Part shown: piece by piece, positions 6,745-13,025 of the stretch
How positions within the stretch are numbered: the stretch's first letter is position 1
How the letters are laid out: every line of letters starts with the position of its first letter
Origin: an uncultured Verrucomicrobia subdivision 3 bacterium
GTDB lineage: Bacteria > Verrucomicrobiota > Verrucomicrobiia > Limisphaerales > UBA11358
Length of the DNA stretch: 39,240 bases
NCBI GenBank assembly: GCA_903872345.1
Contig: CAIQKM010000014.1
Coordinates: 1-39,240, forward strand
Direction: 5' to 3'
Position numbers and translations under genes: made by a program
The notes under the pieces: model-generated
Seen by the model: the letters and a program-made list of their open reading frames with translations, nothing else
What the model was told of the DNA's origin: nothing
Database searches by the model: none

Positions 6745-7601
6745 ACCTGCCAAACCCCGGCACACTTGCGAATGAGACCGGGCTGATTGGCCACATATTG
6801 CGCCGCTTGCCACCACAGGCCATAAGCGAGGCGGATAGGCAAAGCGAGCCGTGGGAATGGCTCATTGAAAAAGCCAAACTAGAGAAATGGCCGGATGGTT
6901 TTCGGAAAGTATTTTTGGCCGCAGCCAGTCAGCGGAAAGCGTTAATCTGCTTGTCACAAATTGCGCGTGATGGCGGCTCAATATCTTCCCATGATTGGCA
7001 CCTGCAAATTGACGCAGCCATGAAGAGGAAAAACTTTAAGGCGGCAGACACTTTGACTCAAAATCATTTAAAATCCATCTTGCAGACCGTGCGCGGCAGA
7101 CGGTGGCTTTTGGAAAACAAAGAAGCCGGTTTGACCGCCCCGCCGGAAATGCGAGCGTGGGCACGGCGCGAGTATGATAAATTTTATACCGCCGATGTTC
7201 GCCGCTTGGGGAGAGTAAAGGCCGATGAAAAGTGGAACGGCACGGGAACCCCTCGATTCAAAATGTCCGCGAATGATGGTGACTACATAGCGGCAGCGAT
7301 GGCAAACGAGTGGCTTGTAGTAGGAAAAAACGGATTCCCCGGTTTGTGTTTCATGACCGATGAAGTTCTGGCAACGCTGCTGGGACACTTCTTGCCAGTG
7401 CCAGCGTTGTTAAACGAGAATTCACATGGCTGGAAAACTGTCCGCACAATCCGCGAACGAATTGGACTGAAAAAAGCGGGAATTATGTTCAATGGGATCG
7501 AACAAATTGGAGTGAAACAATGGGCGATACACACGCCGGACGGGAAAAAAGCCCATTCGATATCGCTGCTGTCAAACAAACCGCTTCCACCAGAATTGTA
7601 G
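6741..7601 (+). CDS. unknown protein of the element, 286 aa
   Basis: Not recognised. I place the start at 6741, where ATGA overlaps the integrase stop, indicating translational coupling; an upstream ATG at 6711 is possible but lies inside int. There is no signal peptide or membrane segment. The first 60 residues are amphipathic ('WEWLIEKAKLEKWPDGFRKVFLAAASQRKA'). A basic middle follows ('LQTVRGRRWLLENKE', 'MRAWARREYDKFY'), and the C-terminal part is mixed alpha/beta ('GVKQWAIHTPDGKKAHSISL'). The position between integrase and the AlpA-like regulator suggests a role in excision, replication or regulation of the element, but nothing in the sequence proves it. Confidence 0.75.
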   Translation: MNLPNPGTLANETGLIGHILRRLPPQAISEADRQSEPWEWLIEKAKLEKWPDGFRKVFLAAASQRKALICLSQIARDGGSISSHDWHLQIDAAMKRKNFKAADTLTQNHLKSILQTVRGRRWLLENKEAGLTAPPEMRAWARREYDKFYTADVRRLGRVKADEKWNGTGTPRFKMSANDGDYIAAAMANEWLVVGKNGFPGLCFMTDEVLATLLGHFLPVPALLNENSHGWKTVRTIRERIGLKKAGIMFNGIEQIGVKQWAIHTPDGKKAHSISLLSNKPLPPEL

Positions 7602-7637
7602 GACGACCGCCAGCCTGCCCGCGTTTAAGGTGCAGGT

Positions 7638-7853
7638 ATGTTAATTGCAAATGCACAAACAGCAACGGCGAGCGAGGATGTTAATTTCCTCGACGAAAAA
7701 CAAATCCTAACCAGAATCCCCGTAAGCAGGCGGACGCTTTGGAATTGGCGGGACTCGGGGAAAATTCCGTTCATCAAAATCGGCCGCAGAAATTTGTTTC
7801 ACTGGCCATCCGTAGAAGCTGCGCTTTTACGTCTCCAAAGGGGGTATGAATGA
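7638..7853 (+). CDS. AlpA/excisionase-family helix-turn-helix protein, 71 aa
   Basis: The core 'FLDEKQILTRIPVSRRTLWNWRDSGKIPFIKIGRRNLFHW' (about residues 18-57) is the winged-helix fold of the HTH_17/AlpA/Xis group. It has a recognition helix 'SRRTLWNWRDSGKIP' and a basic wing 'KIGRRNLF'. Such proteins activate the integrase operon or act as excisionase by bending DNA at attachment sites. It follows the 286-aa gene by 36 bp. Its stop overlaps the ATG of the 38-aa ORF (ATGA), so these are co-translated. Likely control switch of the island. Whether it works as Xis or as transcription factor cannot be told from sequence. Confidence 0.85.
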   Translation: MLIANAQTATASEDVNFLDEKQILTRIPVSRRTLWNWRDSGKIPFIKIGRRNLFHWPSVEAALLRLQRGYE

Positions 7854-7966
7854 AATCTTTCATGCGTCGGACTCGTTGCAGCAAATCCACCCTTCGCCGG
7901 GTTGAACTCATCGTGAGACGCGGCTACTACCGCAAACGCCGGGCACGGCAGGACGGTGCCCGGTGA
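7850..7966 (+). CDS. Arg-rich mini-ORF, 38 aa, coupled at both ends
   Basis: The ATG at 7850 overlaps the stop of the HTH gene (ATGA), and its own stop overlaps the GTG of the primase gene (GTGA). The product begins MKSFMRRTRCSKSTLRRVEL and continues with a cluster 'RRGYYRKRRARQDGAR'; about 16 of 38 residues are Arg or Lys. The double overlap argues for a translated gene, or at least for a coupling leader that carries ribosomes to the primase start. The strongly basic composition suggests nucleic-acid or ribosome binding, but no family is recognised. Confidence 0.5.
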   Translation: MKSFMRRTRCSKSTLRRVELIVRRGYYRKRRARQDGAR

Positions 7967-9174
7967 ACGTCACGGAATGGCGCGAACTGCTGGGCCATGA
8001 TGTCCTTCTGCTTGGATGGCCGACAGGCAGCAAGGGGACACCGAAAAAGTGGGGGCATTTAACCATCGCCAGCATGACCACCAAATATCTCGCCAAACTG
8101 GAGCACGGGAACATTGGCGTAGTCCTGGGCGCGAAGTCCGGCAACCTAATTGCGCTGGACGTGGACGACGACAGCCTTGTCGAATCGTATCTGACGCTAA
8201 ATCCATTTCTGAATGACACCCTGCAAACGCACGGGGCGCGGGGGCGCGTTTTCTGGTTACGGATGACAGGCGACTACCCCGCCAAAACAGTGAAGCTTAA
8301 AACGGCTTCCGGCGAAGCCTCTGGCGAGTTTCGAAGCAATCGAAGCCAAAGCATCATTCACGGTATTCACCCCAGCGGCAAGCCGTATGAGATTGTGAAC
8401 TTGGCGAAGCCGATGGCGGTCGCCTTTTCAAGGATCGTCTGGCCGTCTGAAATCAGCGTCCCGCCGTGCTTGCCCAACATACTGCCCAAAGCGGATTGGA
8501 CAGAGGTGACAGAGGTGACAGAGGATACCGATGTAGCAGAGGTAGCAGAGGTAGCAGAGGCAGCAGATGTCATAGTTGAGCAGTCCGTTGGTGGTTTCTC
8601 GCTTGTTTGTTCCGTAGATGAAGCCGTCAATAGATGTTTGCCGAACAAAATCCACGAAAACAATATTCGGCTTTTTGATTTAGCACGGGCCTTACTGACG
8701 CTAACAGGTCAAGGGGTTGACTTCGACCATGACGAAGTGTTTGATGCATGGCACAAGAAGGCCGAGCCGTTTCTCCGTCCTGAATTGAAAAAAGAGGACT
8801 ACTTCTTGGAATTTTTGAAAGCCTGCCATAGGGCAAGGGTGCCGTTGGGTAGCGCAAGAGTTACCGCCGCATGGGAACGAGCAAACCAGAATCTTCTGCC
8901 CCTCCCGCCAAAGGTCATGGCAATTCAAAAGCCCGGCTTCCAACTGCTGTGTGCATTTTACCGCGAAATGCAAGCTGGCGAGGGAGTAGGAAAGGTTTGG
9001 TTCGTGGCCGGCGGACTACGGGCCTGCGCCAAACTGCTTGGCCACAAGCATCATTCTACCGTTGAGACATGGACAGCGGCCATGCACACCATGAAAGTTC
9101 TCAAAACCATACAAAAAGGGGACGCACACCATTCTACACGATTTGTCTATTTACCAACTCTGCCTAAATCCTAG
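7963..9174 (+). CDS. Prim-Pol-type primase, helicase-less, 403 aa
   Basis: The first 150 residues match the bifunctional DNA primase/polymerase domain of the archaeo-eukaryotic primase superfamily. The metal-binding motif is 'LIALDVDDD' (Asp66, Asp68), then 'GRVFWLRM', then 'HGIHPSGKPYEIVN' with His136. An acidic low-complexity linker (about residues 180-202, 'EVTEVTEDTDVAEVAEVAEA') joins an alpha-helical C-terminal region of 200 residues. That region includes 'FDHDEVFDAWHKKAEPFLRP' and 'LRACAKLLGHKHHSTVETW', which may be a winged-helix DNA-binding end. No Walker A motif is present, so unlike many phage and satellite primases it lacks a fused helicase. It starts with GTG overlapping the previous stop. 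It probably replicates the excised element, perhaps from the TTTGCACA array. Confidence 0.85.
   Translation: MNVTEWRELLGHDVLLLGWPTGSKGTPKKWGHLTIASMTTKYLAKLEHGNIGVVLGAKSGNLIALDVDDDSLVESYLTLNPFLNDTLQTHGARGRVFWLRMTGDYPAKTVKLKTASGEASGEFRSNRSQSIIHGIHPSGKPYEIVNLAKPMAVAFSRIVWPSEISVPPCLPNILPKADWTEVTEVTEDTDVAEVAEVAEAADVIVEQSVGGFSLVCSVDEAVNRCLPNKIHENNIRLFDLARALLTLTGQGVDFDHDEVFDAWHKKAEPFLRPELKKEDYFLEFLKACHRARVPLGSARVTAAWERANQNLLPLPPKVMAIQKPGFQLLCAFYREMQAGEGVGKVWFVAGGLRACAKLLGHKHHSTVETWTAAMHTMKVLKTIQKGDAHHSTRFVYLPTLPKS
8499..8570 (+). repeat. in-frame 9-bp minisatellite
   Basis: Three tandem units of GACAGAGGT-type sequence are followed, after a short spacer, by four units of GTAGCAGAG type. Being 9 bp long they keep the frame and encode the repetitive acidic linker (EVT, VAE) of the Prim-Pol. 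Such a tract may change length by slippage. Confidence 0.8.
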
Positions 9175-9189
9175 TGGTCAAATAAAGAC

Positions 9190-9531
9190 TCACCCTTCCA
9201 CCCTCACCGGCTCCTCAAGAATCACAGGCGTACGGCGGCGGACAGTCGGGCGTGGACGCAGGACACCAGCAGTCGGCACCACCAATTTCCAAAGTCTTTC
9301 CTTCGCTGCGGTCAATTTTACGAAGGTTTCGGCGTCTTGGCATTCCTCCAAAAACTGGTCAACCCGGTCTATCTGGGCAAACACTCGCTTACTACGCGCC
9401 TGCTCGTCCGCAGTTTCGGGCATGGCTTCGAGCTTTTCACGGTCTAGCCGGGCGCGTTCCTTCCGCGCTGCAATCGCAGCTTGGGCGCGGCGTTGCATTT
9501 CAGCGGCATTTTCGCGGGTTATTTGCGGCAT
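9190..9531 (-). CDS. coiled-coil hypothetical protein of the element, 113 aa
   Basis: This is the only gene of the element on the minus strand. It begins MPQITRENAAEMQRRAQAAI, then a long charged helix up to about residue 80 ('ARKERARLDREKLEAM', 'QIDRVDQFLEECQDAETFVKL'), and ends in a basic tail 'RPRPTVRRRTPVILEEP'. The 'ITRENAAEMxRR' opening resembles small DNA-binding or packaging-associated proteins in phages, in my recollection, but I cannot assign a family. It faces the Prim-Pol gene and is separated from it by 15 bp. The structured-RNA candidate lies upstream of it. Confidence 0.65.
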   Translation of the reverse strand: MPQITRENAAEMQRRAQAAIAARKERARLDREKLEAMPETADEQARSKRVFAQIDRVDQFLEECQDAETFVKLTAAKERLWKLVVPTAGVLRPRPTVRRRTPVILEEPVRVEG

Positions 9532-9660
9532 ACCTGCGGAACATCCGCCGGGCCGGGCCGGATGTCAAATTACCCGACGGCACTTGCCATGCTGCCCGCC
9601 GTTTGATTCAATGTGCAACGTCAGAAAAAACAATGTAAAAACAAAAACGACACAACTTTG

Positions 9661-9807
9661 CGTAGCAACGGCTACGGTCTTCTTGGAAAACCGCGAATTT
9701 TCAAACGGGGAGATACCAGCCAGCACGCGCCAATCGGCGCGGCTTGGCGTATCTCTCCCCATGGCGCTTCGCGGTGCCTCCAAGAAGGGTGCGTCGAGTC
9801 CGCGCCC
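9661..9807 (+). ncRNA. candidate structured RNA: hairpin, 109-nt rod, terminator
   Basis: Three elements lie in series in a 370-bp gap without a supported gene. First, a perfect hairpin CGTAGC-AACG-GCTACG (9661-9676). Second, a long imperfect rod built from five stems: 9679-9687 with 9779-9787, 9691-9697 with 9768-9774, GGGGAGATAC (9707-9716) with 9749-9760, then about five pairs, then GCGCC-AATC-GGCGC (9727-9740). Third, a 7-bp GC-rich hairpin (9787-9807) followed by TTTTGTTT. About 36 base pairs would form in the rod. This is not a family I recognise. It could be a regulatory RNA of the element, a replication or packaging signal acting as DNA cruciform, or part of a long leader. Confidence 0.6.
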
Positions 9808-9815
9808 TTTTGTTT
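9787..9815 (+). terminator. rho-independent terminator
   Basis: GGGTGCG pairs with CGCGCCC (one G-T wobble) across a 7-nt loop, directly followed by TTTTGTTT. It ends the structured-RNA region and lies about 90 bp before the first cargo gene. Confidence 0.65.
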
Positions 9816-9905
9816 CACAGACAAGTGACCGCGTCGAAAGTAAGTCAACTATTGTGAAATGCAATCCCTTCTAAATTTATGATCAAATCACTGGCAAAAT
9901 TTAAA

Positions 9906-10487
9906 ATGAAAAACTCAATCCGGTTCGCCATATTTTCGATAACCATCGCATTATGCACCGCTCTTCGAATTTCGGCGCAAACTTATGTTACGCTCGTTGC
10001 AACAGTTGGCGGGCCGGCAAGTTTGAGCATACCCACCAACACTCTGGCAACGGTAATTCATGTGACCCCAAACCCAACGCCTTATAATAATTCCTCTTAC
10101 CTTTCATCGGGATATTCAGTAAATGTGACTGTTGGAGCCGCTGTCACGACGTATTACCCATATGGGTTTTCTGGAACTGGTGTGACGCTTAACAATACGT
10201 GGCCGGTTGTGGTTGGGCCTGCGAGTATCTCTTTGACAAATGGTGGCTATTCCTGCCCCGGAACCGTAATATGCACCGTTCAGCTTACTCCGATTAACCA
10301 AAACGTGGTCTCAAATTACGTCCCAGCGGATGCTATTGTGATCCCTGCCAGCACTTCTGGAACTGCCCAAATCATTTTGGAATCAAGCCCGGATTTGGTA
10401 AACTGGACGGCTGCAAATCCCGGAACGTATGGAGCATCTGCTGGAACAAACCGTTTCTTTAGAGTTCGCGCCACAACAACGCACTAA
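9906..10487 (+). CDS. secreted cargo protein, 193 aa
   Basis: I start it at the ATG at 9906 (MKNSIRFAIFSITIALCTAL...), which gives a good Sec signal peptide ending near 'ISAQ'; an ATG at 9879 is in frame but adds a less typical basic lead. The mature protein is rich in Thr, Val, Asn and Ser, typical of beta-rich extracellular proteins, with two Cys ('YSCPGTVICTV'). The end 'ILESSPDLVNWTAANPG...NRFFRVRATT' matches a C-terminal module frequent in exported proteins of Verrucomicrobiota. Its job is unknown. As cargo of a mobile element it may be a surface or adhesion factor. Confidence 0.75.
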   Translation: MKNSIRFAIFSITIALCTALRISAQTYVTLVATVGGPASLSIPTNTLATVIHVTPNPTPYNNSSYLSSGYSVNVTVGAAVTTYYPYGFSGTGVTLNNTWPVVVGPASISLTNGGYSCPGTVICTVQLTPINQNVVSNYVPADAIVIPASTSGTAQIILESSPDLVNWTAANPGTYGASAGTNRFFRVRATTTH

Positions 10488-10545
10488 AGGTGATTGTGCC
10501 TGTTGTCCGCTCCGCCTGCCTGTCGATTTGTTGACTGCACCAAAA

Positions 10546-11676
10546 ATGAAAACCCGAAAAACCATTTTCATTGCAATCAATCTCTTGGCGGCAGTTGCCT
10601 CCGCACAGGACGTGCCTAATCCGACTAACCAAGTCAAAACTGACGAACTGATTATTGATGCGGCTGACGCAAAGAATTATGTTGGCAAAGAAGCAACCGT
10701 AATTGGGGTTTTATCGCATGTCAGTTTAATAAAAACATCACCTTATTTTTACAGCCCAATTTGCGATATTGATGGAGTCGAACCGCATCAAGCGTTTAAT
10801 ATTGTCGGCGAAGATTGTTCCTGGGTTACTCTTGCGCCAAACTTTCGAAGATTAAATGAGCACTTGAATGAATACGTGTATGCAAGTGGCGTAATTGTTA
10901 CCATCGCAAAAACAGGAGTCCCGGCAATCTTGGTTAAATCAGCAGACGAAATTTTTTTTTATAACCAAGCCGACACGAATGGGACAGAAGCAATTCAAGC
11001 GACAAAAAAAAATCCTGCCGGTGACATCTTCGACCAGATAGCGGCGGAAAGACCAAAAATTAAAAACCCATTCGACCAGTTTGACCAGAGGGTGAAAGAA
11101 TTCACACCTTCATTACCAAATGATCGGGTTTCCGAATCTCTCCCTCCAACGATTCCGACTCCAGCCTCTCAGGTTGAGGCGAGTAGTATTTCCGGTTCGG
11201 GTGGAAGTCCCTCTGTGCTTGCGTGCGTGGTTTGCACAATTGCCGTTGTTGCATTCGGCTTTGTCCTTGTCAGAGTGTTTGACATTCGGTTGTTTGGTGG
11301 AAATGTGGTCAAAGCAAAGATTGGCGAAACTGTTATTGAAATTAAAGATAAGCCAATTAAAAACGAGCCCCCCCACGAAACGTTAAAGCCAAAAAAACCT
11401 GTGAATCCCACAAAAAAAATCCTCAAGTTGGCAGCTGTTCTATTCGTAGCGAGCTGCCTTTTGCCTCCGTGGCAATATACCGAGGACCGCAATGGCACAG
11501 GAGGCTACCACAGCCGCAAACCAGCCGGTTATTCAATTCTCTTTAACCCTCCAGAGACCGGCCGGTTTTATTGGGATGGTGTCCAAATTGATTTCGGTCG
11601 CCTGTTTCTGGAATGGACTGCAATCGTCGGCCTTACGGGCGTGATCTGGATGTTTGCCAAAAAATCGAATAAGTGA
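10546..11676 (+). CDS. membrane cargo protein with OB-like exported domain, 376 aa
   Basis: The start at 10546 gives a signal peptide (MKTRKTIFIAINLLAAVASA). Residues about 30-135 ('AADAKNYVGKEATVIGVLSHV') look like an OB-fold. A Pro/Ser-rich linker follows, then a membrane segment (VLACVVCTIAVVAFGFVLV), a basic cytoplasmic loop, a second membrane segment ending in 'SCLLPPWQYTED', and a last one ('FLEWTAIVGLTGVIWMF'). The C-terminal unit 'LPPWQY...AGYSILFNPP...IDFGRLFLEW' recurs, in my memory, in small membrane proteins of many bacteria, often in accessory regions. It lies 58 bp after the secreted protein gene, so the two are likely one transcript. Function unknown. Confidence 0.75.
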   Translation: MKTRKTIFIAINLLAAVASAQDVPNPTNQVKTDELIIDAADAKNYVGKEATVIGVLSHVSLIKTSPYFYSPICDIDGVEPHQAFNIVGEDCSWVTLAPNFRRLNEHLNEYVYASGVIVTIAKTGVPAILVKSADEIFFYNQADTNGTEAIQATKKNPAGDIFDQIAAERPKIKNPFDQFDQRVKEFTPSLPNDRVSESLPPTIPTPASQVEASSISGSGGSPSVLACVVCTIAVVAFGFVLVRVFDIRLFGGNVVKAKIGETVIEIKDKPIKNEPPHETLKPKKPVNPTKKILKLAAVLFVASCLLPPWQYTEDRNGTGGYHSRKPAGYSILFNPPETGRFYWDGVQIDFGRLFLEWTAIVGLTGVIWMFAKKSNK

Positions 11677-11970
11677 CCGTTTTTCAAAATACAGGCTCTC
11701 ACTAAACCCCATAAGCGTATCACTGCCACCCCTCGAAAATCCCCCTGCCACCGGCACACCGCCCCCACGGTCTGGCGAAAAAAGGGGAGTCCTCATTGGC
11801 AACCCCTCCCCCACTCCGGGAGCACCATCCGCCCGGCTTCACCTACACCGCCACAACACCCCGCGCCGTGCGCTGGGACGGCATTACAGCGACTTTGACC
11901 GGGCGGGCGTTCTCGTCCTCCCCGGCGGCAGGGCGGACATGCCGCAAGCCGCCGATGGCAGGACATCCCT
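11677..11970. other. non-coding right arm of the element, left part
   Basis: The frames open here give translations without any recognisable feature, rich in Pro, Arg and Cys. The sequence is GC-rich, unlike the cargo genes before it. I see no gene. Confidence 0.4.
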
Positions 11971-12057
11971 GTTGCACAGATTTGCACAAGTCCGGGCCGC
12001 ACTTCCGGTTTGCACAACTTTTGCACACGCCTTTAGGTTTGCACAGAAATTGCACAT
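11971..12057 (+). promoter_or_regulatory. right array of six TTTGCACA motifs in three doublets
   Basis: Copies start at 11971, 11981, 12009, 12020, 12038 and 12049, all in the same orientation, with 10-11 bp between the members of each pair. The last pair (TTTGCACAGAAATTGCACAT) differs from the left-end doublet at 5444-5463 in only two of 20 positions. Such spaced direct repeats are typical of integrase arm-type sites, and also of replication-initiator iterons. Both ideas fit the gene content. Confidence 0.75.
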
Positions 12058-12073
12058 ATTTTTCTGCTGTTGG

Positions 12074-12135
12074 TTGCTCATAGAATCACGAATACCATTG
12101 AAATCATTGATTATTACCTGCTACTCTATGAGCAA
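12074..12135. repeat. 11-bp inverted repeat near attR
   Basis: TTGCTCATAGA (12074-12084) is the exact reverse complement of TCTATGAGCAA (12125-12135). The AT-rich 40 bp between them include CATTGAAATCATTGAT. It sits between the TTTGCACA array and attR, a likely place for a regulator, Xis or replication protein to bind. Confidence 0.6.
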
Positions 12136-12190
12136 TGAATGGCATTAAAACACCCCCGACCGGCAGCACTGAGAATACCTCAAAACATGA

Positions 12191-12218
12191 TTCGAATCCA
12201 TGTCGGACAGCCACTTTT
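12191..12218 (+). repeat. attR, 28-bp direct repeat of the tRNA-Gln 3' end
   Basis: It is identical to 5388-5415, starting TTCGAATCC and ending GCCACTTTT. The flanking sequence does not fold as tRNA, so this is the displaced original 3' end of the gene. The following run of T may be the original terminator of the tRNA. Confidence 0.9.
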
Positions 12219-12261
12219 TTCACTGCCGGTTTGGCAATCATTCCTGGGGGCGGGCAGCGAA

Positions 12262-13023
12262 TCAACGCCATTTGCCGGCGGCCGCTCGGAGTTGGTTTCC
12301 CAACATTTTCAAACTAAAACCTGCCAGTTGTCGTATTCCCAACCGGGAAGCAATGTCCGGGACATTATCGGCGCCGACGCGGCACAGCGGTTGGTGGCGG
12401 GGCTGCCAGGCATGATTTAACGCCGCGCCGACGCGGATTCCATATTGGTAGTGCCGGGATACGGATTGATGGGCGCGGGCGTTGACGCTGCCATAAGGAT
12501 AGACAAAGGTGTCCACCGACCGGCCCAGATTTGTTTCCAAGAGTTGCCGGGAGTGAAGGCACTCAAAATCGACATCCGTGTCCGGTCGCCGCATATCGGG
12601 ATGATGATGAGAATGGGAGGCCATTTGGACGCAACCGGCGGATTGCATTTCGCGCAGTTCGGGCCAGGTGCAGAACGGGGCTTGTTCGCGAAAGGTGTTG
12701 GCTTGCATGGCCGCCAATTGGGGCACCGCCAGGCGGGCTTCGGGATCGCGGGTGGTGCCGTCCAAGATAAATGCCGTGGGCACCGCGAGCACGGCCCGCA
12801 GGGAATGTTTTTTCAGCAGCGGAAAGACACGAAAATAAAAATCGGCGTAGGCGTCGTCAAAAGTCAGGCAGACATTCAGCCGTCGGGGCGGCAACGGTTC
12901 GCCTGGCAGGACAATATTGGCGCGGGTGCGAAGGGTGGCAAAATGGGATTCCAGAACCTCCGGCGGATTACCCAGGCCCAAATGGGGTGGGGCCGCCCGG
13001 TGATACATCAGAATCAGGAGCAT
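12262..13023 (-). CDS. polysaccharide deacetylase (NodB-like), 253 aa
   Basis: This family (carbohydrate esterase 4) removes acetyl groups from N-acetylated sugars of the envelope using a metal. The motifs are in order: 'CLTFDDAYADF' (catalytic Asp pair), 'ASHSHHHPDM' (metal-binding His residues), and 'FVYPYGSVN'. No signal peptide is present, which suggests a cytoplasmic location and a sugar-lipid or nucleotide-sugar-linked substrate. Its ATG lies 2 bp after the stop of the glycosyltransferase gene upstream, so the pair is surely co-transcribed. Together they point to surface glycan or LPS assembly. The gene ends about 43 bp from attR. Confidence 0.88.
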   Translation of the reverse strand: MLLILMYHRAAPPHLGLGNPPEVLESHFATLRTRANIVLPGEPLPPRRLNVCLTFDDAYADFYFRVFPLLKKHSLRAVLAVPTAFILDGTTRDPEARLAVPQLAAMQANTFREQAPFCTWPELREMQSAGCVQMASHSHHHPDMRRPDTDVDFECLHSRQLLETNLGRSVDTFVYPYGSVNARAHQSVSRHYQYGIRVGAALNHAWQPRHQPLCRVGADNVPDIASRLGIRQLAGFSLKMLGNQLRAAAGKWR

Positions 13024-13025
13024 GT

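Larger units (their letters stand above)
5388..12218 (+). mobile_element. integrative element in tRNA-Gln, satellite/PICI-like
   Basis: A 28-bp sequence from the T-loop of the tRNA to just past its CCA is repeated perfectly at 12191-12218, and similarity extends 5 bp further 5' with one mismatch. The integrase gene lies immediately inside the tRNA-proximal end, as in classical tRNA-targeted islands. Between the repeats are integrase, unknown protein, AlpA-like HTH, Arg-rich mini-ORF, Prim-Pol, an opposite-strand coiled-coil gene, a structured RNA and two exported cargo proteins. No structural phage genes, relaxase or helicase were found. It most resembles a phage satellite or a small integrative-replicative island. 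The coupling of int, alpA and a primase matches known PICIs of Gram-negative bacteria in layout only. Confidence 0.88.

Noticed and set aside
9661..9807. Integron attC site
   Set aside because: The rod looks like an imperfect palindrome, but I see no RYYYAAC/GTTRRRY ends and no integron-type integrase. There is no array of gene cassettes.
9565..9864. Open frames on both strands across the structured-RNA region
   Set aside because: They overlap the stems on both strands, have no start signals, and their translations lack any recognisable feature.
11654..12148. 164-aa frame across the right arm of the island
   Set aside because: It covers the TTTGCACA array and starts inside the cargo gene. 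Composition (Pro, Arg, His) is typical of non-coding GC-rich DNA.
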